From UBA2883 sp050873965 (GTDB lineage: Bacteria > Cyanobacteriota > Vampirovibrionia > Gastranaerophilales > Gastranaerophilaceae), in assembly GCA_050873965.1 (NCBI GenBank), contig JBNMJS010000014.1:1-27380 (forward strand): a stretch of DNA of 27,380 nt, given 5' to 3'. Every line of letters starts with the position of its first letter. The stretch's first letter is position 1. The notes below the pieces were generated by a model, which searched no databases, was not told where the DNA came from, and saw only the letters and a list, made by a program, of their open reading frames with translations. A program made the translations under genes and the position numbers. This document shows, in pieces, positions 1 to 7,451 of the stretch.

Positions 1-113
1 GGTCTAGAATCAGCAACAACTTTACCTAATCTAGCAGCAAACTCTTCTAATGTAATTTTTTCTAAGGAACTTCTCCACTGTTTAATCTCTTCTTTGCTTA
101 AATATTCAGCCAT
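1..113 (-). CDS. Hypothetical protein, N-terminal 37 codons (runs off window)
   Basis: An open frame starts at the ATG complementary to 111-113 and continues off the left edge. It begins MAEYLSKEEIKQW and stays open for 37 codons. A good AGGAG ribosome site lies about 7 nt upstream of the ATG, which supports a real start. The visible part is charged and predicted to be helical, with alternating hydrophobic and acidic residues. There is no signal peptide or membrane segment. I do not recognise the family and too little is visible to propose a function. Its promoter would lie in 114-330, where I see no convincing -35/-10 pair. Confidence 0.7.
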   Translation of the reverse strand, partial: MAEYLSKEEIKQWRSSLEKITLEEFAARLGKVVADSR

Positions 114-330
114 TCAGAATCTCCTATTCTCTATCCCTTTTCTATATACTGATTTGTGACAATATTAATGTATCATAAAACGATTAAATTAAAACGATAT
201 ATTTCAAGATGTAAATTTTTATTTTTAAATTTTACAAAAGTACACGGAATTTTAAAACCTAAAAACATCAATTTCATTGACTTTAAGCAATATTTATAAA
301 AATAAAAAAATACATTAATAAATATTATTT

Positions 331-768
331 TTAAAATTCCAACATAAATGTAACTGGTCCATCATTGACAAGTTCAACGTCCATCATAGCACCGAATACA
401 CCTGTACCAACTGGAATATTTTTTTGTTTAATCAAATCAACAAAATATTCATACAATTCATTTGCACGTTGTGGTAATTCAGCCTTATCAAAACTAGGAC
501 GAGTACCTTTTTTACAATCTCCTGCCAATGTAAATTGAGATACAATAAGAATTTCACCATTTACATCAAGAATAGATTTATTCATTTTTCCATCTTCATC
601 TTCAAAAATTCTTAATTTACAAAGTTTATCGGCTAACTTATCAGCATTTTGTTCATTATCACCTTTTTCAACACCAAGCAAAATCAATATACCTTGATTA
701 ATCTTAGAATACACCTTGCCATCAATAGTCACAGACGCACGTTTAACTCTTTGTATTAAACCTTTCAT
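331..768 (-). CDS. dtd: D-aminoacyl-tRNA deacylase (DTD)
   Basis: This 145-aa protein has the normal DTD length and both signature motifs: SQFTL at residues 77-81 with the active-site Thr80, and NDGPVTF at 135-141 containing the Gly-cisPro pair that enforces chirality in the family. DTD removes D-amino acids, and glycine mischarged on tRNA-Ala, from tRNAs in the cytoplasm; it works as a homodimer. The start ATG overlaps the rlmN stop as TAATG and has a strong AAGGAG site inside the end of rlmN. The gene is therefore the last of a coupled three-gene run (DUF475 gene, rlmN, dtd). I see no strong hairpin terminator after it, only an AT-rich stretch at about 290-330. Confidence 0.96.
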   Translation of the reverse strand: MKGLIQRVKRASVTIDGKVYSKINQGILILLGVEKGDNEQNADKLADKLCKLRIFEDEDGKMNKSILDVNGEILIVSQFTLAGDCKKGTRPSFDKAELPQRANELYEYFVDLIKQKNIPVGTGVFGAMMDVELVNDGPVTFMLEF

Positions 769-1790
769 TATCTTTGCTCCTTACCACTAAGTTGACCACA
801 AGCAGCATCAATATCTGCACCACGCTCAAGCCTTACGGTAACTTTTTTACCTGAATGTTCCAACAAATATTTAAACTTCATTATTTCATTATTTGAAGGT
901 TTCTTATAACCTGTTGAAGTAACATCATTATATGGAATCAAGTTTATATTACATTTCAAATCTTTCAAGAAATATGCCAATTCTTTTGCTGTTTCGACAT
1001 CAGAATTAAAATCTTTTATCAAAATATACTCTATTGTTATTCTGCGACCTGTTTTTTCTACATAATTCAACAATGCAGGTTTAAGTTTTGATAATGGATA
1101 TTTTTCTTCTATCGGCATAATTCTTTTTCTAATTTCATGAGTTGGAGCATGAAGTGAAATAGCCAATGTTGATTGCAATTCTTTTTCAGCAAGTTTATTA
1201 ATCTGAGGAACTATACCACTTGTAGAAATTGTAATTCTTCTTGCACCTATTTGAAAATCATTGTTGAATATTTCTAATGCTTTAAGTACATTATCCAAAT
1301 TTAATAATGGTTCACCCTGTCCCATAAATACAATATTTGTTACTTTCAAGCCTGTATCACGTTGAATAGTTAAAACTTGTTCAATAATTTCTTGAAAAGT
1401 TAGATTTCTAATAAACCCTCTTTTCCCTGTAGCACAGAATGAACAATTTACAGCACAACCAACCTGTGAACTAACGCATGCTGTCAAATTGGCACGATTA
1501 TCAAAACGCATCAAAACTGTTTCAACACATTGTCCGTCAGGATATTCTATTAAATATTTTAAAGTTCCATCTGAACTTGTTTGTTTAACTTTTATTTTTG
1601 TATTAGTAACAACTGCGACTTGTTTAAATTCTTCTCTAAAAGATTTTGACAAATCTGTCATTTCATCAATAGACGAAACAGATTTATGATAAATCCAATT
1701 ATGTATCTGCTTAGCACGAAATTTTGATGCATGCAATTCTTCTGTAATTTCTGTAATTTCTTTTAAAGATAATCCTGATAATATTTTCAT
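768..1790 (-). CDS. rlmN: 23S rRNA (adenine2503-C2) / tRNA (adenine37-C2) methyltransferase RlmN
   Basis: This 340-aa radical SAM enzyme methylates C2 of A2503 in 23S rRNA and, in many bacteria, A37 of some tRNAs. The radical-SAM cluster motif CxxxCxxC is at Cys112, Cys116 and Cys119 (context GCAVNCSFCATG). Two further cysteines used by RlmN are present: Cys105 in the ACVSSQVGC segment, and Cys331 in DIDAACGQL near the C terminus, matching the cysteine that carries the intermediate methyl group. The presence of the C-terminal cysteine and the overall RlmN layout favour RlmN over a divergent paralogue. Its ATG overlaps the upstream DUF475 stop as TAATG, and its own stop overlaps dtd the same way. 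The ribosome site before rlmN is poor, so translation probably depends on coupling. Confidence 0.96.
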   Translation of the reverse strand: MKILSGLSLKEITEITEELHASKFRAKQIHNWIYHKSVSSIDEMTDLSKSFREEFKQVAVVTNTKIKVKQTSSDGTLKYLIEYPDGQCVETVLMRFDNRANLTACVSSQVGCAVNCSFCATGKRGFIRNLTFQEIIEQVLTIQRDTGLKVTNIVFMGQGEPLLNLDNVLKALEIFNNDFQIGARRITISTSGIVPQINKLAEKELQSTLAISLHAPTHEIRKRIMPIEEKYPLSKLKPALLNYVEKTGRRITIEYILIKDFNSDVETAKELAYFLKDLKCNINLIPYNDVTSTGYKKPSNNEIMKFKYLLEHSGKKVTVRLERGADIDAACGQLSGKEQR

Positions 1791-2842
1791 TATATACTTT
1801 CTTTATTTAATTTAGATGAAATAACAGAGGCTATAATAAAACCTAACCCTGTTAATCCTGTAACAACTTCTGGTACTACAACAACTGTTGATAAAAACAT
1901 CAATATAGCCAAAAGTCCTATTGCCCAATGAGCACCATGTTCTAAATATATAAACTCATCTAATGTACCTTCTTCAACAAACATAATAGTCATTGACCTA
2001 ACAAACATTGCCCCAATAGCCAAACCTATTGTTATTATTATAATATCATGACTCAATGCGAATGCACCTAAAACACCATCTAAAGAAAATGAAGCATCAA
2101 TTAATTCAAGATACAAGAAACTAATTAACCCAGAAGAAATAACAAATTTATGAGAAGAACATCTATTTTCTTTTTGTTTTTCATATTTTTCATCTAATTC
2201 TTCCAATTTTCTGGAAACACTATCTATAACAACATAGGTTAAAATCCCTGCAACACCAGAAATAATTACACTCACCCTAATTGGTGCTGGTTGAAACATT
2301 TGCACAACATCTAATACAGCCAATGTAATTAATGTATCAATAATTTTATTACCGGCAATTCTTTTTAATAACTTTTCGATAGGTTTTATCCAATCAACAT
2401 CTTTTTTAGGATTAAGGAAAAATCCTAAAAATAACATCAACAAGAAAGAACCACCAAAACTAACAATTGGAGCATGCGTTTGATGCAAATAAAATGCATA
2501 CAATTTCGCATTATGCAATGCAATATCTAATACTTTTAAAATATTTAACTTTGCAAAAATTGAAACAACCAACAAAGGGAATAAAAATCTCATTCCAAAG
2601 ACAGCAATTGCAATACCCCATGTTATAAAACGATGTCGCCATTTTTCTGTCATCGTTTTTAATTTAGTAGCATTAACAACAGCATTATCAAAAGATAAAC
2701 TTATCTCTAAAATACCTAACACTAGTGCAATAAATACACAAATGCCACCGCTACCTTGCAAGACATGTTCGCCCCAAAAATATGCTGCTAAAATACCTGC
2801 CGCAGTAACGATATATGATTCTTTAAAATATTGCCATTTCAT
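1790..2842 (-). CDS. DUF475 family integral membrane protein (TerC-related)
   Basis: This 350-aa hydrophobic protein has about nine membrane segments and matches the DUF475 family, a relative of TerC/Alx-type metal exporters. The visible signatures are an acidic intramembrane motif ISLSFDNAVVNA at residues 47-58 with Glu46 and Asp52, and a second, pseudo-symmetric copy around ELIDASFSLDGV at 246-257. Paired acidic helices like these are used in the TerC superfamily to bind divalent metal such as Mn2+; a metal-export role here is inference. The family usually begins at about this point, which supports the start. No Shine-Dalgarno sequence precedes the ATG. Instead a near-consensus promoter places the predicted transcription start on or next to the ATG, so translation may be leaderless. 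The gene heads the coupled run with rlmN and dtd. Confidence 0.88.
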   Translation of the reverse strand: MKWQYFKESYIVTAAGILAAYFWGEHVLQGSGGICVFIALVLGILEISLSFDNAVVNATKLKTMTEKWRHRFITWGIAIAVFGMRFLFPLLVVSIFAKLNILKVLDIALHNAKLYAFYLHQTHAPIVSFGGSFLLMLFLGFFLNPKKDVDWIKPIEKLLKRIAGNKIIDTLITLAVLDVVQMFQPAPIRVSVIISGVAGILTYVVIDSVSRKLEELDEKYEKQKENRCSSHKFVISSGLISFLYLELIDASFSLDGVLGAFALSHDIIIITIGLAIGAMFVRSMTIMFVEEGTLDEFIYLEHGAHWAIGLLAILMFLSTVVVVPEVVTGLTGLGFIIASVISSKLNKESI

Positions 2843-2848
2843 ACATCG

Positions 2849-2877
2849 ATTATATATAAAGACAACCTATTTTTCAA
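2849..2877 (-). promoter_or_regulatory. Sigma70-type promoter of the DUF475-rlmN-dtd run
   Basis: On the minus strand a -35 TTGAAA (complement of 2872-2877) is followed after exactly 17 bp by a perfect -10 TATAAT (complement of 2849-2854). The expected start, about 7 nt further on, falls at 2842-2843, that is at the A of the ATG. Confidence 0.7.
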
Positions 2878-2885
2878 TCAAATAA

Positions 2886-3182
2886 CTAACCTAAAGAATT
2901 TAAAATATTTTGAGCACCATTAATATCAAATTCATATTGGTGAATATCTTTGACAATACGTGAACGAGATTCTTCTGGAGTTGACATAATCTTATCCACA
3001 ACTTTTGGATCTAAATAATTAAAGAAATCATCTAATTCTATGTTTGGCTTTGTAACACCATTTTTACTAAGTGCTTGTTTCTTTTCAACATTTTCAATGT
3101 TAGATTGTTTTCCGGCAGATACTTGTGATTTTAAAGTGTCAATCTCAGAACTATTAACTTTGTTTACTCCAAAGGGATTCAT
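2886..3182 (-). CDS. Small hypothetical protein (98 aa)
   Basis: This 98-aa reading frame starts MNPFGVNKVNSSEI and has a strong AAGGAG ribosome site about 6 nt before the ATG, so it is very likely translated. The N-terminal 45 residues are polar and low in hydrophobics (Ser, Asn, Lys, Gln rich) and look disordered. The C-terminal half, from about residue 50 (ELDDFFNYLDPKVVDKI), looks like two or three amphipathic helices. There is no signal peptide, membrane segment or cysteine. I do not recognise the family. It is in the same orientation as the DUF475 run but is separated from it by about 40 bp containing that run's promoter. It looks like a lineage-specific cytosolic protein; no function is proposed. 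Confidence 0.75.
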   Translation of the reverse strand: MNPFGVNKVNSSEIDTLKSQVSAGKQSNIENVEKKQALSKNGVTKPNIELDDFFNYLDPKVVDKIMSTPEESRSRIVKDIHQYEFDINGAQNILNSLG

Positions 3183-3401
3183 ATTTTACTCCTTGTTACA
3201 CACTTACACTTTTTGAAAGATGAGTGAATATTCTAAATTGCCTTAAATTTTAGATAACTTTACATTTAGTAACATTCATTATAAACACTTACAAACAGTG
3301 AATTTACATATTAAAACATAATAATATCTTTCGTATATTATAACAATTTTTTAGAGATTTTCAATAGTTAGCATGCTTATCTAAAAGTATAATTTTAAAT
3401 T

Positions 3402-3437
3402 AAAAAGAGGTTAAAAGAAACCTCTTAACCTCTTTTA
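3402..3437 (-). terminator. Rho-independent terminator of gap
   Basis: A perfect 12-bp inverted repeat (3403-3414 with 3425-3436) encloses a 10-nt loop. On the minus strand the stem runs directly into a T tract (complement of the A run at 3402-3406). It sits just after the gap stop codon, as expected for gap transcription. Confidence 0.85.
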
Positions 3438-3459
3438 GAACTGTTTATAAAATTATAAA

Positions 3460-4464
3460 CTATAATTTTTCAGCAACCATCAATGTAGTTTCAGCTAATC
3501 TTGTAGAATAACCACATTCGTTATCATACCAAGAAATAACTTTAACCATGTTGTCGCCCATAACTCTTGTTAATAAAGCATCAACTGTAGATGATTGAGA
3601 AGAACCGATGTAGTCAGAAGAAACAAGTGGTTCTTCAGTGTAGCATAATACATGTCCATCAGCAGCTTCTTTTAATGCAGCATTAACATCTTCAACAGTA
3701 ACTTTCTTTTCTGTTTCGAAAACAACGTCAACTAAAGATACGTCTGGAGTAGGAACACGCATAGCGAAACCGTCCAATTTACCTTTTAATTCAGGTAAAA
3801 CTAATGCAACTGCTTTAGCAGCACCAGTTTTTGTAGGAACAATGTTTAAAGCACCAGCTCTAGCTCTACGAGGATCTTTGTGACCAGCATCTAAGATTCT
3901 TTGGTCACCAGTGTATGAGTGAACTGTTGTCATCAAACCTTTAACGATACCGAATTTTTCATTAATTGCTTTAGCTACTGGAGCTAAACAGTTTGTTGTA
4001 CAAGATGCCATAGAAATAACATTATGTTTTGCAGGATCATATTCTTTTTCGTTAACGCCCAAAACAATAGTTTTGTCTTCATTAGAAGCAGGAGCTGAGA
4101 TAATAACTTTCTTAGCACCAGCATCGATGTGAGCATGAGCCTTAGTAGCATCTGTGAAGAAACCAGTTGATTCAACAACAACTTCTACACCTAAATCTTT
4201 CCAAGGTAATTGAGCAGGATCTTTTTCAGCGAAGAATTTAATTTTCTTACCGTTTACAACGATACCTTCGTCATAAGCTTCAACTGTACCGTCAAATTTA
4301 CCCATAACTGAATCATATTTAAAAATTCTAGCAGCATCTTCTGGTTTTAGACCAGGGTCATTGATTGCTACATAATCTATTTTGTCAAAGATACCTTCTT
4401 TGATTGCAGCTCTTAAAGTGTTACGTCCGATTCTACCGAATCCGTTAATTGCAACTTTTACCAT
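3460..4464 (-). CDS. gap: Glyceraldehyde-3-phosphate dehydrogenase, type I
   Basis: This 334-aa enzyme has the standard length and organisation. The NAD-binding start is VAINGFGRIGRN, the catalytic motif ASCTTNCLAP contains Cys155, and the proton-shuttle histidine is His182 in VHSYTGDQR. It converts glyceraldehyde 3-phosphate, NAD and phosphate to 1,3-bisphosphoglycerate in glycolysis. The residue after the second strand is Asp36 (AINDPG), which suggests preference for NAD over NADP; this is inference by family analogy. The ATG has an AAGGAG site 7 nt upstream. The gene is a single transcription unit with its own promoter (4506-4534) and terminator (3402-3437). Gene-strand codons look more regular than in neighbouring unknown genes, in keeping with high expression. 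Confidence 0.98.
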   Translation of the reverse strand: MVKVAINGFGRIGRNTLRAAIKEGIFDKIDYVAINDPGLKPEDAARIFKYDSVMGKFDGTVEAYDEGIVVNGKKIKFFAEKDPAQLPWKDLGVEVVVESTGFFTDATKAHAHIDAGAKKVIISAPASNEDKTIVLGVNEKEYDPAKHNVISMASCTTNCLAPVAKAINEKFGIVKGLMTTVHSYTGDQRILDAGHKDPRRARAGALNIVPTKTGAAKAVALVLPELKGKLDGFAMRVPTPDVSLVDVVFETEKKVTVEDVNAALKEAADGHVLCYTEEPLVSSDYIGSSQSSTVDALLTRVMGDNMVKVISWYDNECGYSTRLAETTLMVAEKL

Positions 4465-4505
4465 AATTTCACTCCTTTTTATGTAAAATCTCTCTTAACA
4501 CTTTG

Positions 4506-4534
4506 ATTGTATTACAAACAAAATTAAGTGTAAA
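4506..4534 (-). promoter_or_regulatory. Sigma70-type promoter of gap
   Basis: On the minus strand TTTACA (complement of 4529-4534, five of six to consensus) is followed after 17 bp by TACAAT (complement of 4506-4511, five of six). It lies about 40 bp upstream of the gap start codon. Confidence 0.65.
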
Positions 4535-4558
4535 TCTTTTTTGAAACATTTTTCATAA

Positions 4559-4590
4559 AAAAAGAGAGGAAATTAAATTCCTCTCTTTTT
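4559..4590 (-). terminator. Rho-independent terminator of the GlgP-family gene
   Basis: A perfect 13-bp stem (4559-4571 with 4578-4590) closes a 6-nt loop. On the minus strand it is followed by a run of seven T. It lies about 20 bp after the stop of the gene starting at 6303. Confidence 0.88.
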
Positions 4591-4611
4591 CTTATATTCA
4601 GTAACTTTTAC

Positions 4612-6303
4612 TTACTTAATATTAGCATAAGTCCAAGCATCGAATGTAGGTGTTTCAGAAATATTCATTTCTTTTTTCTTTTCACCTGTGCAAGAATCAT
4701 CATGAGCGATTGGTTTATACAATCTGTTATAATATTCAACAACCATTCTATCAGAATTGAAGTATGCTTCAGCAGTTCTGATTGCTTGTCTCATCATACG
4801 AGCCCATTCTTTCTTATTATTGTAGTAAGTAGGAATGATTTGATTTTCGATGATATCCATCATGCATTCATGATCTTTCCAATGTCTTTCTTCCCATGGC
4901 ATTTCATCATCAAGTCCTTCGTATTCAATAGCATAACCGTTAATACCATTAAATGTACCTTCTACAGTCCAACCATCATAGATTGATAAGTGTAATGCAC
5001 CGTTAGCGTTAGCTGACATACCAGAAGTACCAGATGCTTCAAATGGTCTAAGTGGTGTATTTAACCATACATCAGTACCACGTTTTAGCATGCCTGATAA
5101 TTGAAGTTCATAACCAGGAAGAACAACAACATTCTTTAATGAGTAAGAACGATTTAACAATTTGTTAAACATTTCTTTACCCATAACATCATCTGGGTGG
5201 AATTTACCAGCAAAGATGATTTGTAATTTATCAGCATCTAACAATTTGTTGATTCTGTCTTTATCCATAAGAATTAACCAAGCACGTTTGTAATCAGCAA
5301 ATCTTCTAGCCCAAGTAATTGTTAATACATCTGGGTTGAATCTTTTACCAGCAACGTTAGCGATATATTTGAATAATTCTTCTTTCATTTCACGTTTTGT
5401 AGCAAGAAGTTTTTCAGAAGAATCATCTCCAGAAATTCTCTTATCTTGCCAATAGTGTAAGTTTACAGCATTAGTAATTGCTCTAATTGGGCATCTACCA
5501 TCAACCCATTCCCACATCTTGTTAGCAACAAGACCATGAAGTTGAGAAACTGCGTTAGCAATTCTAGACATTTTAAGAGCAGCAACTGTAAGTGAGAAGT
5601 TTTCACCACCAAGTTCAATTGCACGTTCTCTAGAACAACCAGAGAAGAAACCACCTTGAAGAAGTGTATCAACCCAGTGAACTTCGTTACCAGCAGCAAC
5701 TGGAGTGTGAGTTGTGAATACAGTTCTTTTCTTAACTTCTTCTAAATCACCATTGTGTTGTCTTAACAATTCAAATGCAGCAGGAAGAGCATGACCTTCG
5801 TTCATGTGAACAACTTCAAAGTTGTAACCAACTGCTTGAAGAACTCTAATACCACCTATACCTAAAATTGTTTCTTGAGCGATTCTGATTCTTTCATCTC
5901 CATCATATAATCTGTGAGAGATTTTTCTAGCCCATTCACTGTTACCTTCAATATCAGTTGTTAATAGGTAAACAGGACATGCACCAAATAATTCAGGTTC
6001 AACTCTGTATGCTTTAACTTTGACTTTTTCACCAAAAGTTTCAACTTCAACAGTAACATCAACATCAGTTAAGAAATCATAGTACTTTCTGATATATGCT
6101 ACTTCAACGTTACCAGAATGGTCAATTCTTTGGTCATAATAACCATAAGACCATAACATAGTAACACCTACCATAGGCATTTGAAGATAACCAGCAGATA
6201 ACATGTGTGAACCTGCTAAGAAACCTAAACCACCTGAGTAAGTTTTTAAAGATTGATCTAATGCTATTTCCATTGAGAAATATGCTACGTTTGGTAATGA
6301 CAT
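4612..6303 (-). CDS. GlgP-family alpha-glucan phosphorylase-like protein lacking the PLP lysine
   Basis: This 563-aa protein clearly belongs to the short alpha-glucan phosphorylase group (TIGR02094 type). The N terminus FSMEIALDQSLKTYSGGLG, the VVHMNEGHALPAAFELL segment, and the C-terminal RPFEASGTSGM (ending at residue 429) followed by NGALHLSIYDGW are all typical. It is shorter than most GlgP proteins (about 600-850 aa). In the family the residue after EASGTSGM (EASGTGNM in muscle enzyme) is the lysine that forms the Schiff base with pyridoxal phosphate. Here that residue is Ser430 (codon TCA, complement of 5014-5016). A normal PLP-dependent phosphorylase reaction is therefore doubtful, and it may be a repurposed glucan-binding or transferase protein. 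The start has an AAGGA site 8 nt upstream. It is monocistronic, with a terminator at 4559-4590. Confidence 0.88.
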   Translation of the reverse strand: MSLPNVAYFSMEIALDQSLKTYSGGLGFLAGSHMLSAGYLQMPMVGVTMLWSYGYYDQRIDHSGNVEVAYIRKYYDFLTDVDVTVEVETFGEKVKVKAYRVEPELFGACPVYLLTTDIEGNSEWARKISHRLYDGDERIRIAQETILGIGGIRVLQAVGYNFEVVHMNEGHALPAAFELLRQHNGDLEEVKKRTVFTTHTPVAAGNEVHWVDTLLQGGFFSGCSRERAIELGGENFSLTVAALKMSRIANAVSQLHGLVANKMWEWVDGRCPIRAITNAVNLHYWQDKRISGDDSSEKLLATKREMKEELFKYIANVAGKRFNPDVLTITWARRFADYKRAWLILMDKDRINKLLDADKLQIIFAGKFHPDDVMGKEMFNKLLNRSYSLKNVVVLPGYELQLSGMLKRGTDVWLNTPLRPFEASGTSGMSANANGALHLSIYDGWTVEGTFNGINGYAIEYEGLDDEMPWEERHWKDHECMMDIIENQIIPTYYNNKKEWARMMRQAIRTAEAYFNSDRMVVEYYNRLYKPIAHDDSCTGEKKKEMNISETPTFDAWTYANIK

Positions 6304-6566
6304 AATTTTAAATCCTTTACTTTTTAATATAATACTTTTGAACTATTTTTAAATAAATAGTATAACCTCATTTATACCAACAACATATCATAATTTCAAT
6401 ATTATTTACAAAAAATAACTACTTAAAATATATAAACTCATTAAAAGTTAGCATTATTAGGAAGTTTACATATCATAAAGTTTTGTTAAGAAACTAATTC
6501 TAAAGAACTAACTCTGCAGATTTATTCATATTATGTTCAACTTTGCATTAAATAATATACATAATT
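6304..6566. other. Non-coding gap upstream of the GlgP-family gene
   Basis: This very AT-rich stretch contains no open frame with a ribosome site. I see a 7-bp inverted repeat near 6338-6360 and an 11-bp direct repeat (ACATATCATAA at 6383-6393 and 6468-6478). Neither can be assigned a role. No convincing promoter for the GlgP-family gene was found. Confidence 0.4.
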
Positions 6567-6595
6567 TTGCCAAAAACATCAATTTAACCTATAAT
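6567..6595 (+). promoter_or_regulatory. Sigma70-type promoter for the structured RNA and tRNA-Leu
   Basis: TTGCCA (6567-6572) and a perfect TATAAT (6590-6595) are separated by exactly 17 bp. The expected start is at about 6602, just before the structured region at 6601-6722 and the tRNA gene. Confidence 0.75.
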
Positions 6596-6597
6596 TA

Positions 6598-6724
6598 GAG
6601 AGGTTCCGTAGTTTTTATATACAAAAGAATAAAAACATGTCGGCATGGCACTCTGCCGCAGAAAAACAATTAAGTATTGTTTTTCGAGAGGGTTACCCTT
6701 GAGGTAACTTCCGACACGGAGACC
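6598..6724 (+). ncRNA. Putative structured RNA of unknown class, upstream of tRNA-Leu
   Basis: Just after a near-consensus promoter, about 120 nt folds by eye into a nested set of helices. The start (GGTTCCG, 6603-6609) pairs with CGGAGACC near 6717-6724 with one bulge. GTTTTTAT/ATAAAAAC forms an 8-bp hairpin. TGTCGG pairs with CCGACA to close an inner junction. Inside it AAAAACAAT pairs with ATTGTTTTT, GTTACC with GGTAAC, and GGCA with TGCC. The region is more GC-rich than its surroundings and has no coding frame. No terminator separates it from the tRNA gene, so it may be the 5' part of the tRNA precursor or an independent small RNA. It lacks the hallmark loops of SRP RNA, 6S RNA, tmRNA or the riboswitch classes I considered. 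Confidence 0.5.
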
Positions 6725-6760
6725 AAACAAATGAAAACCGAATAAAACAAATTACACCAT

Positions 6761-6841
6761 GTCGGCGTGGCGGAATGGTAGACGTGCACGTTTGAGGGGC
6801 GTGTGGAGAAATCCGTGGGGGTTCAAGTCCCCCCGTCGACA
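6761..6841 (+). tRNA. tRNA-Leu (anticodon GAG)
   Basis: The acceptor stem GTCGGCG pairs with CGTCGAC (one G-T), with discriminator A at 6841. The D arm is the leucine type (GGCGGAATGGTAGACG). The anticodon stem CACGT/GCGTG holds the loop TTGAGGG with anticodon GAG. A class II variable arm follows, then the T arm GGGGG-TTCAAGT-CCCCC. The CCA end is not encoded. Confidence 0.95.
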
Positions 6842-6876
6842 TTATAAATTTATTACCAACAAATTTGGAGAAAAAT

Positions 6877-7146
6877 ATGACAGACACAAAAGGTTTTACT
6901 CAAGGAGTATTTATAAAAAAAGATTATAATCAATATGGTAATGAAATAATTTCCGTTTCAATAAAACTCGAAAAATTTAAAGAAAATCCCATCACTGCCA
7001 AAGGATATGTAAATTTTGAAATAAAAAAGAGTAAAGATGGCAAATATTATGCAAAAAACAAAGTTTTCATAAAAGACAACTACAATGAAGAATGGCTTCC
7101 TCATGTTTGTGGACAAGGTAAATTAACAAACAAATATTATAAGTAA
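6877..7146 (+). CDS. Small hypothetical protein (89 aa)
   Basis: The frame can be extended to a TTG at 6865, but the ATG at 6877 has GGAG at 6867-6870 with a 6-nt spacing and is the better start. That gives an 89-aa protein beginning MTDTKGFTQGVFIKK. It is rich in Lys, Asn and aromatic residues, with alternating hydrophobic and charged residues (ISVSIKLEKF, AKGYVNFEIKKS, KYYAKNKVFIKD) that suggest a small beta-rich fold. There is one cysteine and no signal peptide or membrane segment. I do not recognise it. It starts only 36 bp after tRNA-Leu, with no terminator between, so it may be read from the promoter at 6567. A tRNA 3' flank is also a common integration site, but no integrase or repeated tRNA end is seen. 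Confidence 0.65.
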   Translation: MTDTKGFTQGVFIKKDYNQYGNEIISVSIKLEKFKENPITAKGYVNFEIKKSKDGKYYAKNKVFIKDNYNEEWLPHVCGQGKLTNKYYK

Positions 7147-7451
7147 TACAACATTCTATTAATATATTAATATTAAAACGTTTTAACATTGCTAATCGGT
7201 GTAATCGGTTCAGCATTCATAGATATGACTAAAAATGATTGCCAATAATCACGTCCTCTTAACAAAACTTAACAATATATAATCCTGATTGTTTTTCTAC
7301 AAATAATTTAATTGTATAAATATTTTTCTGAAAATATAATCAATTTAATTTCAATAATAGTATTTATAATAATTTTTTATAATTTTTTCTTAATTTTTTT
7401 ATAATTCAAAAAAATATGCATTTCTTAAACTATTCTTAATATGAAAACATA
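7147..7451. other. Non-coding region between the 89-aa gene and glnA
   Basis: No supported gene. It contains a perfect 14-bp palindrome (TTAAAACGTTTTAA, 7173-7186), an imperfect tandem 8-9 bp repeat (TAATCGGT at 7193-7200 and 7202-7209), and T-rich tracts from 7360 to 7440 that could act as an UP-element for the glnA promoter. A cyanobacterial NtcA box (GTA-N8-TAC) was looked for and not found. Confidence 0.4.

Noticed and set aside
5463..5699. Minus-strand frame inside the GlgP-family gene, and similar frames within rlmN, gap, glnA, nadB, kdsD, the helicase and cas9
   Set aside because: Shadows of real genes in other frames, without ribosome sites or recognisable products.
6383..6478. Direct repeat ACATATCATAA as a possible operator pair
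   Set aside because: Two 11-bp AT-rich copies 85 bp apart are expected by chance in such DNA and have no clear link to a promoter.
6598..6724. Guanidine-I (ykkC) riboswitch, because of GGTTCCG, CGAGAG and ACACGG elements
   Set aside because: The conserved 3' part ending AAAGCCCGGGAGA is absent, and no efflux or urea gene follows.
6693..6887. 64-aa minus-strand frame with a GGLEPPRISPH-like sequence
   Set aside because: It is the antisense of the tRNA-Leu gene and the structured RNA; this type of peptide is a common annotation artefact over tRNAs.
7177..7248. Short frame reading NVLTLLIGVIGSAFID with a pilin-like look
   Set aside because: Only about 23 codons, no ribosome site and no start codon in a sensible place.
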